Position numbers and translations under genes: made by a program | Part shown: positions 1 through 7,148 of the stretch, in pieces | Numbering within the stretch: position 1 is the stretch's first letter | How the letters are laid out: every line of letters begins with the position of its first letter | The notes under the pieces: generated by a model | The model's input: the letters and a program-made list of their open reading frames with translations, nothing else | Databases searched by the model: none | What the model was told of the DNA's origin: nothing | Source of the DNA: Candidatus Latescibacterota bacterium | GTDB taxonomy: Bacteria; Latescibacterota; UBA2968; UBA8231 | Length of the DNA stretch: 13,624 bases | Direction: 5' to 3' | NCBI GenBank assembly: GCA_022827165.1 | Contig: JAJDTN010000055.1 | Span: 1-13,624 of the forward strand

Positions 1-867
1 CTCCGGCAGGGGCGCCGAGCCGCAGTTTTGCGCCGGGAAGACGCCGACGCTGACCAGCTGTCCGGACCGGCCCAGGACCATGCCGCCGTGGTCGGCGGTG
101 CCGCCGCGGGTGCCCCGGATCCACTCGGAGGTGCCGACCCCGTCGATGACGTCCTCCCAGGAGATATCGCGGCCCGGACGCAAGCCGTGGAGGCCGAGGA
201 CGGCGAAGGCCGTGGAGATGACCAGCGCCGACGAGGAGGACATGCCTCCCGAGGGCGAGACGTTGCTGAAGAGGAGGGCGTCCAGGCCCCGCGGACGGCG
301 CCCCCGCAGGCGCAGCCAGCTGTCGAGATAGACCAGCTGCCCCTGGGGCAGGATGCCCCAACCGTCGTCCATGGCGCTCCCCGTCTCCTGCTCCCGGCGG
401 GTGCCCAGGGTTCCGGCGTAGTCCATCAGGTCCTGGCGTGTGGCCAGCGGCTCGGCGGCGGCCAGGTCCGACAGGCGGAAGCTCACGGGTTCGAAGTCCT
501 GCCCTGCGCCCCCGTCGCCGCGGTAGATGCTGTGCAGCGCCACCCGGTCGTCGTCGCGCGCCGCAGCCACCGTGACCGTGTCGTGGCCGCGCACGGCCAG
601 GCGCAGGCTGGGCATGCCGCCGTAGTCGATGTGCATGCCCATGATGTTCATCTGTCCGGGGCAGCGGCTGATGACCACCCGGCGTCCCTCGCCGCCCTCG
701 GGATGGCGCTCGGCGAAGAGGCAGAGGGCCTCCCGGTAGCGGAGCCGCCAGGCCTCGGACTCGTCGCCGTAGAGCCGCTGAAGGTCGCGGCCGAGGGCGG
801 AGCCGCGGTCGTCGAAGGCCCGCCGCCACTCCCCCAGGGCGGCGCTGAAGGCGGAGGGCTGCGCCAT
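1..867 (-). CDS. Galactokinase-like GHMP kinase (partial, C-terminus beyond left edge)
   Basis: Probable ATP-dependent cytoplasmic sugar kinase of the GHMP superfamily. The first 289 residues are present and the frame is open to the window edge. Seen: a galactokinase-type substrate motif at residues 68-84 (RCPGQMNIMGMHIDYGG), the GHMP glycine/serine-rich ATP motif at 204-215 (SPSGGMSSSSAL), and a TADHGG segment at 257-262 whose Asp259 is placed like the catalytic Asp of galactokinases. The galactokinase Arg and Glu that act on the sugar appear to be Gln72 and Met78, while His79 and Asp81 are kept, so specificity for galactose itself is doubtful. The ATG shares one base with the stop of the upstream enolase-superfamily gene (TGATG) and has GAGGAG 8 nt upstream, which supports this start and translational coupling. 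Family assignment is firm; the substrate is unknown. Confidence 0.85.
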   Translation of the reverse strand, partial: MAQPSAFSAALGEWRRAFDDRGSALGRDLQRLYGDESEAWRLRYREALCLFAERHPEGGEGRRVVISRCPGQMNIMGMHIDYGGMPSLRLAVRGHDTVTVAAARDDDRVALHSIYRGDGGAGQDFEPVSFRLSDLAAAEPLATRQDLMDYAGTLGTRREQETGSAMDDGWGILPQGQLVYLDSWLRLRGRRPRGLDALLFSNVSPSGGMSSSSALVISTAFAVLGLHGLRPGRDISWEDVIDGVGTSEWIRGTRGGTADHGGMVLGRSGQLVSVGVFPAQNCGSAPLPE

Positions 868-1988
868 CAGCGGATCTCCTCGTGGGCCCGGGTGTACCTC
901 GGCAGCGCCTCCAGGTCGAGATCGCACCCGAGGCCCGGCTCCTGGGGGGTATTCACGTAGCCGTCGACGAACTCGATCGGCTCGACGATGAGGTCGTCCT
1001 CGCGGGTCCAGCTGCCGACGAAGTCGGAGGCCATGGTGCAGGCGGGGGCCAGCGCCGCGGCGTGGATGTAGGAGGTGTCGATGATCCCCAGGTCGTTGCC
1101 GGAGCCGTGCCAGCAGGGCATGCCCGCGGCGGCGGCGATCTGCGCCAGGTCCGGCATCCGGACCGGGCCGCTGCCGAGGTTGAAGCAGTCCACGCACCCG
1201 GCCTCCAGGGCCCTCAGCATGGAGGCCCCGTCCCCGAGATGCATGGCGATCGGTGCGTCCACCTCCTCGTGGATGCGGACGTAGCCCTCCAGGTCCCCTT
1301 TGGGGATCGGGTCCTCGAAGACCTCGACGTTGCCCAGGGCCACGAGCCGGTGGGCCAGCTCGATCGCCTGTTGTGCCGTGTGGAACCGCTCGTTGGGGTC
1401 GACGGTGACCTTGAAGTCGGCGCCGGCCACGTCGCGCATGGCGCGCAGGCGCTCCTCCATCGGCTCCTCCAGCTTGCACTTGATCTTGACCCCGTGGAAG
1501 CCCAGCCGCAGGGCGCGCTCCACCGACCGCCTGCCGTCCTCGGGGGTCTGGTGGCCGATCCAGTAGTCGGCGCGCACCCGCCAGCGCACGGCGCCGCCCA
1601 GAAGGGCGTGGACGGGCAGCTGCCGGGCGCGGCCCACCAGGTCGAGGACGGCCATCTCGAAAGCGGCATACGCGGGGCCCTGCTGAACGCCGGGCACGCC
1701 GCGTTCGCTGCCGTCGAGGACCCGGCCCGCGGGCACGGCGTAGAGGTCCCGGAGGGAGAGCCTCTCCGGATCGCTGCCGAGGAGGAGGCGGGCCCCCTCC
1801 TGCACCTGCTCCAACGGGACCCCCCGCCCGGTCTCCCCGATCCCGTGCAGCTCGGTGTCGGTGTTCAGCCGCAGCAGGTGCTTGGGCACCTGGTCCCAGC
1901 CGGTCTCGGCGACCCACTCCGGGCTGTGCACCCGCCCGGGGATCGTGGGTACCACGACGGTCCAGATGTCCACGGAGGTGATCTTCAC
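867..1988 (-). CDS. Mandelate racemase/muconate lactonizing-type enolase-superfamily enzyme
   Basis: 373 aa, the usual size for the superfamily: an N-terminal capping domain (about 1-120) followed by the TIM-barrel domain. Family members abstract the proton alpha to a carboxylate with Mg2+ help; many in sugar operons are sugar-acid dehydratases. Seen: the K-x-K motif (Lys168, Lys170, followed by Lys172), Asp197 in VDPNE and Glu225 in FEDP as first and second metal ligands, and His294 in CWHGSGND as a possible end-of-barrel base. The third metal position seems to be His250 (IAMHLGD) rather than Asp/Glu, and the NIK lysine of the muconate-lactonizing group is Gly272. GTG start, with AAGGAG about 9 nt upstream, 1 nt after the symporter stop; the last base is shared with the GHMP kinase start. 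An acid-sugar dehydratase is the best guess from context, but an epimerase or racemase is not excluded. Confidence 0.88.
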   Translation of the reverse strand: MKITSVDIWTVVVPTIPGRVHSPEWVAETGWDQVPKHLLRLNTDTELHGIGETGRGVPLEQVQEGARLLLGSDPERLSLRDLYAVPAGRVLDGSERGVPGVQQGPAYAAFEMAVLDLVGRARQLPVHALLGGAVRWRVRADYWIGHQTPEDGRRSVERALRLGFHGVKIKCKLEEPMEERLRAMRDVAGADFKVTVDPNERFHTAQQAIELAHRLVALGNVEVFEDPIPKGDLEGYVRIHEEVDAPIAMHLGDGASMLRALEAGCVDCFNLGSGPVRMPDLAQIAAAAGMPCWHGSGNDLGIIDTSYIHAAALAPACTMASDFVGSWTREDDLIVEPIEFVDGYVNTPQEPGLGCDLDLEALPRYTRAHEEIR

Positions 1989-1989
1989 T

Positions 1990-3453
1990 TCACCCTTCTC
2001 CTTCCGGCCTCGCCGGGGCCAGGAGGCGGCCGGCGGCGCAGATGAGGAGGTTGACGCCCAGGCCGACGACCCCGGCGTGGAACCCGTAGAGCTTGCTGTG
2101 GCCGGCGGCGGTGAGGCCGAGGGCGACTGCCAGACCGGCTAGCAGGCCCCAGATGATCACCGAGGTCCGCAGCCGCCGCCAGTACAGCCCGAGGAAGAAG
2201 CAGGGCACGATCTGGATGAGGACCTCGAACTTGAGCTCCAGCAGGCGCACGAGGGTCTTCTCGGTGCTGATGGCGATGACCACCAGGACGGCCACCACCA
2301 CCCAGGAGACGATCTTGCCCACCAGGGTCAGCTCCGACTGCGGCGCCCCCGGCCTGAAGTGGACCTGGTAGATGTCGCGGGTGAACATGGAGGAGATGCT
2401 CAGCAGCGCCGAGTCGGCCGTCGACATGAGGGCGGCGAGGGCGGCGGCGAAGATGACCACCACGAGCCAGTACCCCGCCAGGGACTGCTCCATGATCAGG
2501 CCGCAGAGCCGCCCCAGGATCTGGTCGGTCTCGACCCCCTCCAGGCCCGGCAGCACGACGCGGCCCGTGAGCCCGCAGAGGAGGGCGATGAGGGTGGTGG
2601 TCAGGGGCAGGAAGGCCATCACCGTCAGGGACCGTTTGAGGACGCTCACCGAGCGGCTGGCGTAGAGCCGCTGGATCGCCTGGGGGTAGATGGCGGCGCC
2701 GCAGCCGAGGAGGAAGACGAAGCTGATCCAGGTGTTGCACACCTCCAGGGACGGCGCCCCGACCATGGCGGGCTCGCTCACGCTCAGCTCCTCCACGACC
2801 GCTGTCAGTCCTCCCCCCAGGCCGGGCACCAGGAACAGGAGGACGGAGAACCCGGCGAGCAGGACGACCCCCTGGATCACGTCGGTCCAGGCCACCGACC
2901 GCATGCCCCCCAGGGTCTCGTAGACGACCATGATCACCGCCAGGGCGATGATGCCCCAGGCCGAGGAGATGCCGCCGTCGGTGATCCCCTCCACGGCCAC
3001 CCCCATCGCCTTGAGCTGGGCGAGGGTGTAGTTGCCGAGGGCGTAGACCATCAGCAGGGTGGCCAGCAGGGTCAGGATGGGCGAGCCGAAACGGTGCCGG
3101 ATGTAGTCGCCGGGAGTGATGAAGTCGAGGCGCCGGGAGAGGGCCACGAGGCGCGGCGCGAAGAGCAGGTAGCCGACGATGATGGAGAACATGAACAGGA
3201 TCGAGACGGTCCACTCGAAGCCGATCCGGTAGGCCTTGCCCGTGTACCCGAACATGGTGTTGCCGCTGTACTGCGTGGCGTAGAGGGTCAGCAGCAGCAC
3301 CGGCAGGCCCATGGAGCGGCCGGCCAGGTAGAAGTCGGCCATGCTGTCGCTCTTGCGGCGCAGCCGGCCGATCCAGCCGACGCCGATCATCATCACCAGG
3401 TAGAGGCCGATGACGACGAGGGCGCCGGTGCCGAAGCCCGATCCGGATTCCAC
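1990..3453 (-). CDS. SSS-family sodium:solute symporter
   Basis: 487-aa integral membrane protein of the solute:sodium symporter family (LeuT fold), expected to import an organic solute with Na+ across the inner membrane. Seen: many hydrophobic helices, starting with one at about 9-29; FYLAGRSMG at 41-49, typical of the loop after helix 1; a polar pore-helix stretch at about 58-70 (YATQYSGNTMFGY); the YETLGGMRSVAWTDVIQG signature at 178-195; and MSTADSALLSISSMFTRDIY at 343-362, whose Ser344 and Thr345 sit where Na+ is bound in this family. The GTG start lies immediately after the stop of the small membrane gene, with GGAGGAGG 5 nt upstream. Position between a sugar kinase and an enolase-superfamily gene points to a sugar or sugar-acid substrate. 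A pantothenate, proline or carboxylate substrate cannot be excluded from sequence alone. Confidence 0.93.
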   Translation of the reverse strand: MESGSGFGTGALVVIGLYLVMMIGVGWIGRLRRKSDSMADFYLAGRSMGLPVLLLTLYATQYSGNTMFGYTGKAYRIGFEWTVSILFMFSIIVGYLLFAPRLVALSRRLDFITPGDYIRHRFGSPILTLLATLLMVYALGNYTLAQLKAMGVAVEGITDGGISSAWGIIALAVIMVVYETLGGMRSVAWTDVIQGVVLLAGFSVLLFLVPGLGGGLTAVVEELSVSEPAMVGAPSLEVCNTWISFVFLLGCGAAIYPQAIQRLYASRSVSVLKRSLTVMAFLPLTTTLIALLCGLTGRVVLPGLEGVETDQILGRLCGLIMEQSLAGYWLVVVIFAAALAALMSTADSALLSISSMFTRDIYQVHFRPGAPQSELTLVGKIVSWVVVAVLVVIAISTEKTLVRLLELKFEVLIQIVPCFFLGLYWRRLRTSVIIWGLLAGLAVALGLTAAGHSKLYGFHAGVVGLGVNLLICAAGRLLAPARPEGEG

Positions 3454-3696
3454 TCAGGCCTCCTCCCGCCACCAGCGGCGGATGACGAACCCCGTCCACA
3501 GGGCCATCAGGACGACGGCTCCCAGGCTCACCGCGGCCCACAGGGGCAGGCCGAGGACCAGCGGGCCCCGGTATCCCGTCGGCCAGTACCAGGGAACGGC
3601 CACGGCGAACAGCAACAGGTACACCACCCAGATCAGCGGATGCTGCCGCGGCTCGTCGCCGAGCCCCTCCCCCTCGAACGGTGCTTCCGGCTTCAT
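3454..3696 (-). CDS. DUF3311-like small two-helix membrane protein, likely symporter partner
   Basis: 80-aa protein with a charged N-terminus (1-20), a first hydrophobic helix (about 21-37, with WVVYLLLFAVAVPWYW), a short loop with GYRGP, a second helix (about 46-70) and a basic end (RRWWREEA). This layout matches the DUF3311 and related YhdT-type small proteins often encoded directly before SSS symporters, and the next gene here is one. The proposed role, from gene order only, is a symporter assembly or regulatory subunit. The ATG overlaps the FGGY kinase stop by 4 nt (ATGA) and has GGAGG 9 nt upstream; the stop abuts the symporter GTG. The coding frame is also open far upstream, but that part is the shadow of the kinase gene. 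Confidence 0.82.
   Translation of the reverse strand: MKPEAPFEGEGLGDEPRQHPLIWVVYLLLFAVAVPWYWPTGYRGPLVLGLPLWAAVSLGAVVLMALWTGFVIRRWWREEA
3459..3466 (-). promoter_or_regulatory. Shine-Dalgarno of the SSS symporter
   Basis: GGAGGAGG on the minus strand, 5 nt before GTG 3453 and inside the last codons of the small membrane gene. It fixes the symporter start at the GTG directly after the upstream stop. Confidence 0.75.
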
Positions 3697-5186
3697 GGGC
3701 CGCGCCCTCCGTGCCAGTCCCGCAGGGCGGGATAGATCTTCTGGTACTCCACGAATCCCTCCTCGTAGGCGGCTCGCGCCTCGTCCCGGGGCTCCACCGT
3801 CCCGGCGAGCCGGACTCCGGCGCCGCAGGCCTCTTCGAAGTCCTCGAACAGGCCCGTGCCCACGGCGGCGATCAGGGCCGCGCCGAGGGCGGAAAGGTCC
3901 TCCACGGCGAGGACGCGCACCGGCGCGCCCACCACGTCGGCCACGATCTGCCTCCACAGGACGGAGCGCAGGCCGCCTTCGCCGATGCGGATCTCGTGAT
4001 CCGGCAGCCCGGCGCAACGGAAGCACTCCAGGCACTCGCGCAGATCGTAGGCCACACCTTCCATGACGGCGCGTACCATGTGCCCGCGCCCGTGGCGCAG
4101 GTCCAGCCCCAGGAAGGCCCCCCGGGCGGCCGGGTCGGGACCCGGCGTGGCCCGGCCCTCCAGCCAAGGGGCGAAGACCAGTCCCCCGCTGCCGGCTTCG
4201 GCTTGTTCCGCCTCGGCGAGCAACCCCTCGAAGCCGGCGCCGAGGATCCCGGTGAGCCAGCGCAGGCTCTCGCCCCCGGTGAAGGAGCACCCGAGCCAGG
4301 CATGGCCGCGGCCGTCGGGGTGGCACATCGGCCACAGCCCCTCGGTGGCAGGCCCGGAGACGGTCTCCAGGCCCGGGGCGTAGGCCGTGGCGTGGGCCGC
4401 GGTGCCGATCCCGAGGGAGACGATCCCGGGACGGACCACTCCGCTGCCCACGGCGAGGCAGGGCATGTCGCCGCCGCCGGCGCAGACCGGAAGGCCGGCC
4501 GGAAGCCCGGTGGAGGCCGCCACCGCGTCGGTGACGGCGCCCACCACTTCGGTCGACGGGGACAGCGGCGGAAACAGATCCTCGCGCACACCGACGGCGG
4601 CGAGGACCTCCGACGACCAGCGCTTCTCCTTCAGGTCGAGGGCGGCGGTCACGGAAGCGTCCGTCAGGTCGGTGCCGGTGCTGCCCGAGAGGCGGAGCCG
4701 CAGCCAGTCCTTCGGCAGCACGACGACTCGTGTCTTCCTGTACACCGCCGGCTCGTGGTCGCGCACCCAGAGGATCTTGGCCAGGGTGTTCACCGGCGTC
4801 AAGCGCTGCCGGGCCGCCTGGAGGACTCGGTCCTCCGCGGCGCCGCCATCGATGCGCCGGCAGAGCTCGGCGGCCCGGTGGTCGAGCCAGATCGGCACCG
4901 GCCGCAACGGCTGCAGGGCCTCGTCGAGGAAGAGTCCGCCGTTGAGCTGCCCCGAGAGGGAGAGTCCCCGGATGCGAGCCGGATCGACCTGCCGCGCGGC
5001 TTCGCGCAGGGCCGCGCACGTGGCCTGCCACCAGTCGTCCGGATCCTGCTCCACCCACCCCGGCCTCGGGGTGTGCAGGGGGTAGCCGGCCGAGGCCCTG
5101 CCCACCACCCGGCCGCCGGAGTCGACCAGAAGGACCTTGACACTCGTGGTGCCCAGGTCGATGCCGAGAGAGAGGTCCGGTGCCAC
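3693..5186 (-). CDS. FGGY-family carbohydrate kinase (xylulokinase-like)
   Basis: 497 aa, normal length for FGGY kinases, which phosphorylate ketoses, polyols and related sugars with ATP in the cytoplasm. Seen: the N-terminal phosphate loop GIDLGTTSVK (8-17), GQLNGG (79-84) as in xylulokinase GQMHG, the catalytic base candidate Asp240 in AGGGDMP, GIGTAA (259-264) for nucleotide binding, the W-x-G-x-R segment near 341-345, EGVAYDLRECLE (376-387) and GEGGLRSVLWRQIVADV (402-418), where xylulokinases usually have GGGAKS. The start is chosen at GTG 5186 because GID follows six residues later; no clear Shine-Dalgarno precedes it and the frame stays open further upstream without ATG. First gene of the sugar operon, divergent from the RNB gene, and overlapping the small membrane gene by ATGA. 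Xylulose is only one possible substrate. Confidence 0.92.
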   Translation of the reverse strand: MAPDLSLGIDLGTTSVKVLLVDSGGRVVGRASAGYPLHTPRPGWVEQDPDDWWQATCAALREAARQVDPARIRGLSLSGQLNGGLFLDEALQPLRPVPIWLDHRAAELCRRIDGGAAEDRVLQAARQRLTPVNTLAKILWVRDHEPAVYRKTRVVVLPKDWLRLRLSGSTGTDLTDASVTAALDLKEKRWSSEVLAAVGVREDLFPPLSPSTEVVGAVTDAVAASTGLPAGLPVCAGGGDMPCLAVGSGVVRPGIVSLGIGTAAHATAYAPGLETVSGPATEGLWPMCHPDGRGHAWLGCSFTGGESLRWLTGILGAGFEGLLAEAEQAEAGSGGLVFAPWLEGRATPGPDPAARGAFLGLDLRHGRGHMVRAVMEGVAYDLRECLECFRCAGLPDHEIRIGEGGLRSVLWRQIVADVVGAPVRVLAVEDLSALGAALIAAVGTGLFEDFEEACGAGVRLAGTVEPRDEARAAYEEGFVEYQKIYPALRDWHGGRGP

Positions 5187-5276
5187 GCCGGGTTCAGGGT
5201 CGGCCGCCGCGGGAGGCCGCCTTGGACAGCCTGGACTGGCGGGTGCAGCTTTGCACGGAAGGGAAGGAAGTCGGGA
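5187..5276. promoter_or_regulatory. Divergent intergenic region between FGGY kinase and RNB exoribonuclease
   Basis: This 90-bp gap is the only place in the window where two transcription units diverge, so it should hold promoters for both. On the plus strand a TTGGAC at 5222-5227 resembles a -35 box, but no convincing -10 box follows at the usual spacing. AAGGAAG at 5264-5270 is a good Shine-Dalgarno for the RNB gene. On the minus strand no Shine-Dalgarno is visible before GTG 5186. I see no clear operator palindrome. Promoter function is inferred from layout. Confidence 0.45.
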
Positions 5277-7142
5277 ATGAGTGAGCTGCCCACAGGCGGG
5301 CTCGTACTCTACAAGGGCCGTCCGGCCCTCGTCAAGAAACCCGGGGAGAGCCGCCTGGAGATCGAGACGGAGGGAGGGTCCCGCCGTGTGCGCCCCAAGG
5401 ACGTGACCCTGCTGCATGCCGGCCCCTGTACGTTGGCCGACCTGTCCGACCTCGAGCCGGCCGAGCCGGTCGAGGCCGTGCGCGACCTGCTTCACGGGGA
5501 GGATCCCTGCGACCTGGCCACCCTCGCTGACTTGCTCTTCGGCGGTGCCACCCCCGCCGCCTCCTGGGCGGCCTGGCAGCTGGTGGCCGACGGCCTGCAC
5601 TTCTCGGGATCGCCGGAGGCCGTCCTGGCGCGGTCCCCGCTGGAGGTGTCGGAGGAGACTGAGCGCCGCCGCCAGGCCGCCCGCAGGGCCCGGGCCTGGT
5701 CCGCCTTCCTCGAGCGCGTCCGGGGCGGAGCCGTCACCGGCGAGGACGAGGAGTTCCTGCGCCCCCTGCAGGACCTGGCCCTCGGCCGCCGCGAGGGCTC
5801 GCCCGTGCTGAAGGAACTCGGCCGCGCCGAGACGGCGGAGAACGCCCACGCCCTGCTCCTGGAGGTGGGGCGCTGGTCGGTCTCGGACGTGCCCTACCCC
5901 GCCCGCGCCGGACTCCCTCCGGAGGCGCCGCGAGCGGCCGTGGCGGACCTGTCCCCGGAGCCGCGGAAGGACCTCACTCACCTGCCGGCCCTCGCCATCG
6001 ACGACGAGGGCAGCCGCGACCCCGACGACGCCGTCTCCCTCGACCAGGACGGGGCTCTCTGGGTCCACGTCGCCGACGCCGCCGCCGCCGTGCCCCCGGA
6101 GAGTCCGGCGGACCGCGAGGCGAGAGACCGCGGCGCCACCCTCTACCTGCCGGACGGCGCGATCCCGATGCTGCCCCGCGGGGCGGTGGATCGGCTGGGG
6201 CTGGGCCTGGGCCCGGAAGGTGAGTCGCCGGCCCTCTCCTTCCGGCTCGTTCTCGACGAGGAGGGCCGGGTCGCGGAGTGCGCCTTCCTGCCTTCGCGGG
6301 TGCGGGTCGAGCGTCTGACCTATGGAGCCGCCCAGGAACGTCTCGACCGGGACCCGCTCCTGCGGAGGCTGGTGGAGCTCACCGATCGCGCCCGTTCCCG
6401 GAGGATGACCGCCGGGGCCGTGGACCTGCAGTGGCCCGAGGCGCGCATCCGCGTGGAGGGCGGGACGGAGGCGCCCGTCATCCGCATCGAGCCCCTGGTC
6501 CCCTCGCCGATCCGCAGGATGGTGGCCGAGGCCATGATCCTGGCCGGCGAAGGGACGGCGCGGACCGCGGTCGAGAGCGGACTGGCCATGCCCTTCTCGG
6601 TGCAGGAAGCGGCCCCGGAGAGCGAGGCGGATGCGCCGCCGCCGGAGGGCTCGCTGGCCGCCGCCTTCGCCCTGCGGCGGCGCCAGACTCCGGCCCGCGT
6701 CAGCGGCGAGCCCGCTCCTCACCGCGGCCTGGGACTGCAGGCCTACGTGCGCGTCACGAGTCCCCTGCGGCGCTATGTCGACCTCCTCGCCCACCAGCAA
6801 CTGCGCGCCTGGGCCTCGGAGGCCGACCCCTTGGAGCGAGATCAGGTGCTCGAGCGCGCCGCCCAGGCCGAGGCGGCGGCGGTTGCCGTGCGCCGCACCG
6901 AGCGGCTCGCCAACCGCCACTGGACCCTGGTCCGGCTGCGGCAGCGGCCCGGTTGGCAGGGAGCGGCGGAGCTGATCGATGCGAGAGGCCGCCGGGGCCT
7001 GCTCGTGATTCCGGAACTGGCCCTGGAGACGCCGGTCAGCCTGCCGCCCGGGGGCCGGCCGGGGAGCCTCTACGCGGCCACGGTCCGGCACGTGGACCTG
7101 CCGCGTCTCGACCTCCACGTGGACCTGCGGGAAACCGGATAG
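5277..7142 (+). CDS. RNB-domain (RNase II/R family) exoribonuclease
   Basis: 621-aa protein with the catalytic RNB domain of processive 3'-5' exoribonucleases, which degrade RNA to nucleoside monophosphates in the cytoplasm. Seen: AIDDEGSRDPDDAVSL at 240-255, where Asp242, Asp248, Asp250 and Asp251 match the metal-binding Asp set of E. coli RNase II (201, 207, 209, 210); SPIRR at 410-414; and the RNB-terminal SPLRRYVDLLAHQQL at 495-509. The N-terminus (about 5-48) looks like the SH3-like domain of cyanobacterial/plant RNB proteins rather than the paired cold-shock domains of E. coli RNase II/R. The last ~65 residues look like a short, degenerate S1-type OB fold. The ATG has AAGGAAG just upstream. 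It is the only plus-strand gene and probably a housekeeping bystander between two metabolic operons. Confidence 0.93.
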   Translation: MSELPTGGLVLYKGRPALVKKPGESRLEIETEGGSRRVRPKDVTLLHAGPCTLADLSDLEPAEPVEAVRDLLHGEDPCDLATLADLLFGGATPAASWAAWQLVADGLHFSGSPEAVLARSPLEVSEETERRRQAARRARAWSAFLERVRGGAVTGEDEEFLRPLQDLALGRREGSPVLKELGRAETAENAHALLLEVGRWSVSDVPYPARAGLPPEAPRAAVADLSPEPRKDLTHLPALAIDDEGSRDPDDAVSLDQDGALWVHVADAAAAVPPESPADREARDRGATLYLPDGAIPMLPRGAVDRLGLGLGPEGESPALSFRLVLDEEGRVAECAFLPSRVRVERLTYGAAQERLDRDPLLRRLVELTDRARSRRMTAGAVDLQWPEARIRVEGGTEAPVIRIEPLVPSPIRRMVAEAMILAGEGTARTAVESGLAMPFSVQEAAPESEADAPPPEGSLAAAFALRRRQTPARVSGEPAPHRGLGLQAYVRVTSPLRRYVDLLAHQQLRAWASEADPLERDQVLERAAQAEAAAVAVRRTERLANRHWTLVRLRQRPGWQGAAELIDARGRRGLLVIPELALETPVSLPPGGRPGSLYAATVRHVDLPRLDLHVDLRETG

Positions 7143-7148
7143 AGGGAG

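Noticed and set aside
28..960. 310-codon plus-strand open frame at the left edge
   Set aside because: Antisense to the GHMP kinase, which carries clear kinase motifs in the opposite strand.
1990..3696. Symporter plus small membrane protein as a PanF/YhdT pantothenate system linked to panB
   Set aside because: The layout is similar, but the pair is embedded between a sugar kinase and an enolase-superfamily gene, and panB lies in another transcription unit beyond the RNB gene. A sugar-type substrate is more likely.
5222..5250. Sigma-70-like promoter for the RNB gene starting at TTGGAC
   Set aside because: No -10 sequence with acceptable match is present at 16-18 nt spacing, so I do not call a specific promoter.
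3693..7118. Very long minus-strand frame covering the FGGY kinase and the antisense of the RNB gene
   Set aside because: Residues upstream of about 5186 match nothing and mirror the RNB gene; the kinase motif GIDLGTT begins just after GTG 5186.
3681..7142. Very long plus-strand frame of over 1100 codons running through the FGGY kinase region into the RNB gene
   Set aside because: Only the part from 5277 on has family motifs. The upstream part is antisense to the FGGY kinase, has low-complexity Gly/Ala/Arg composition, and is open only because of very high GC.
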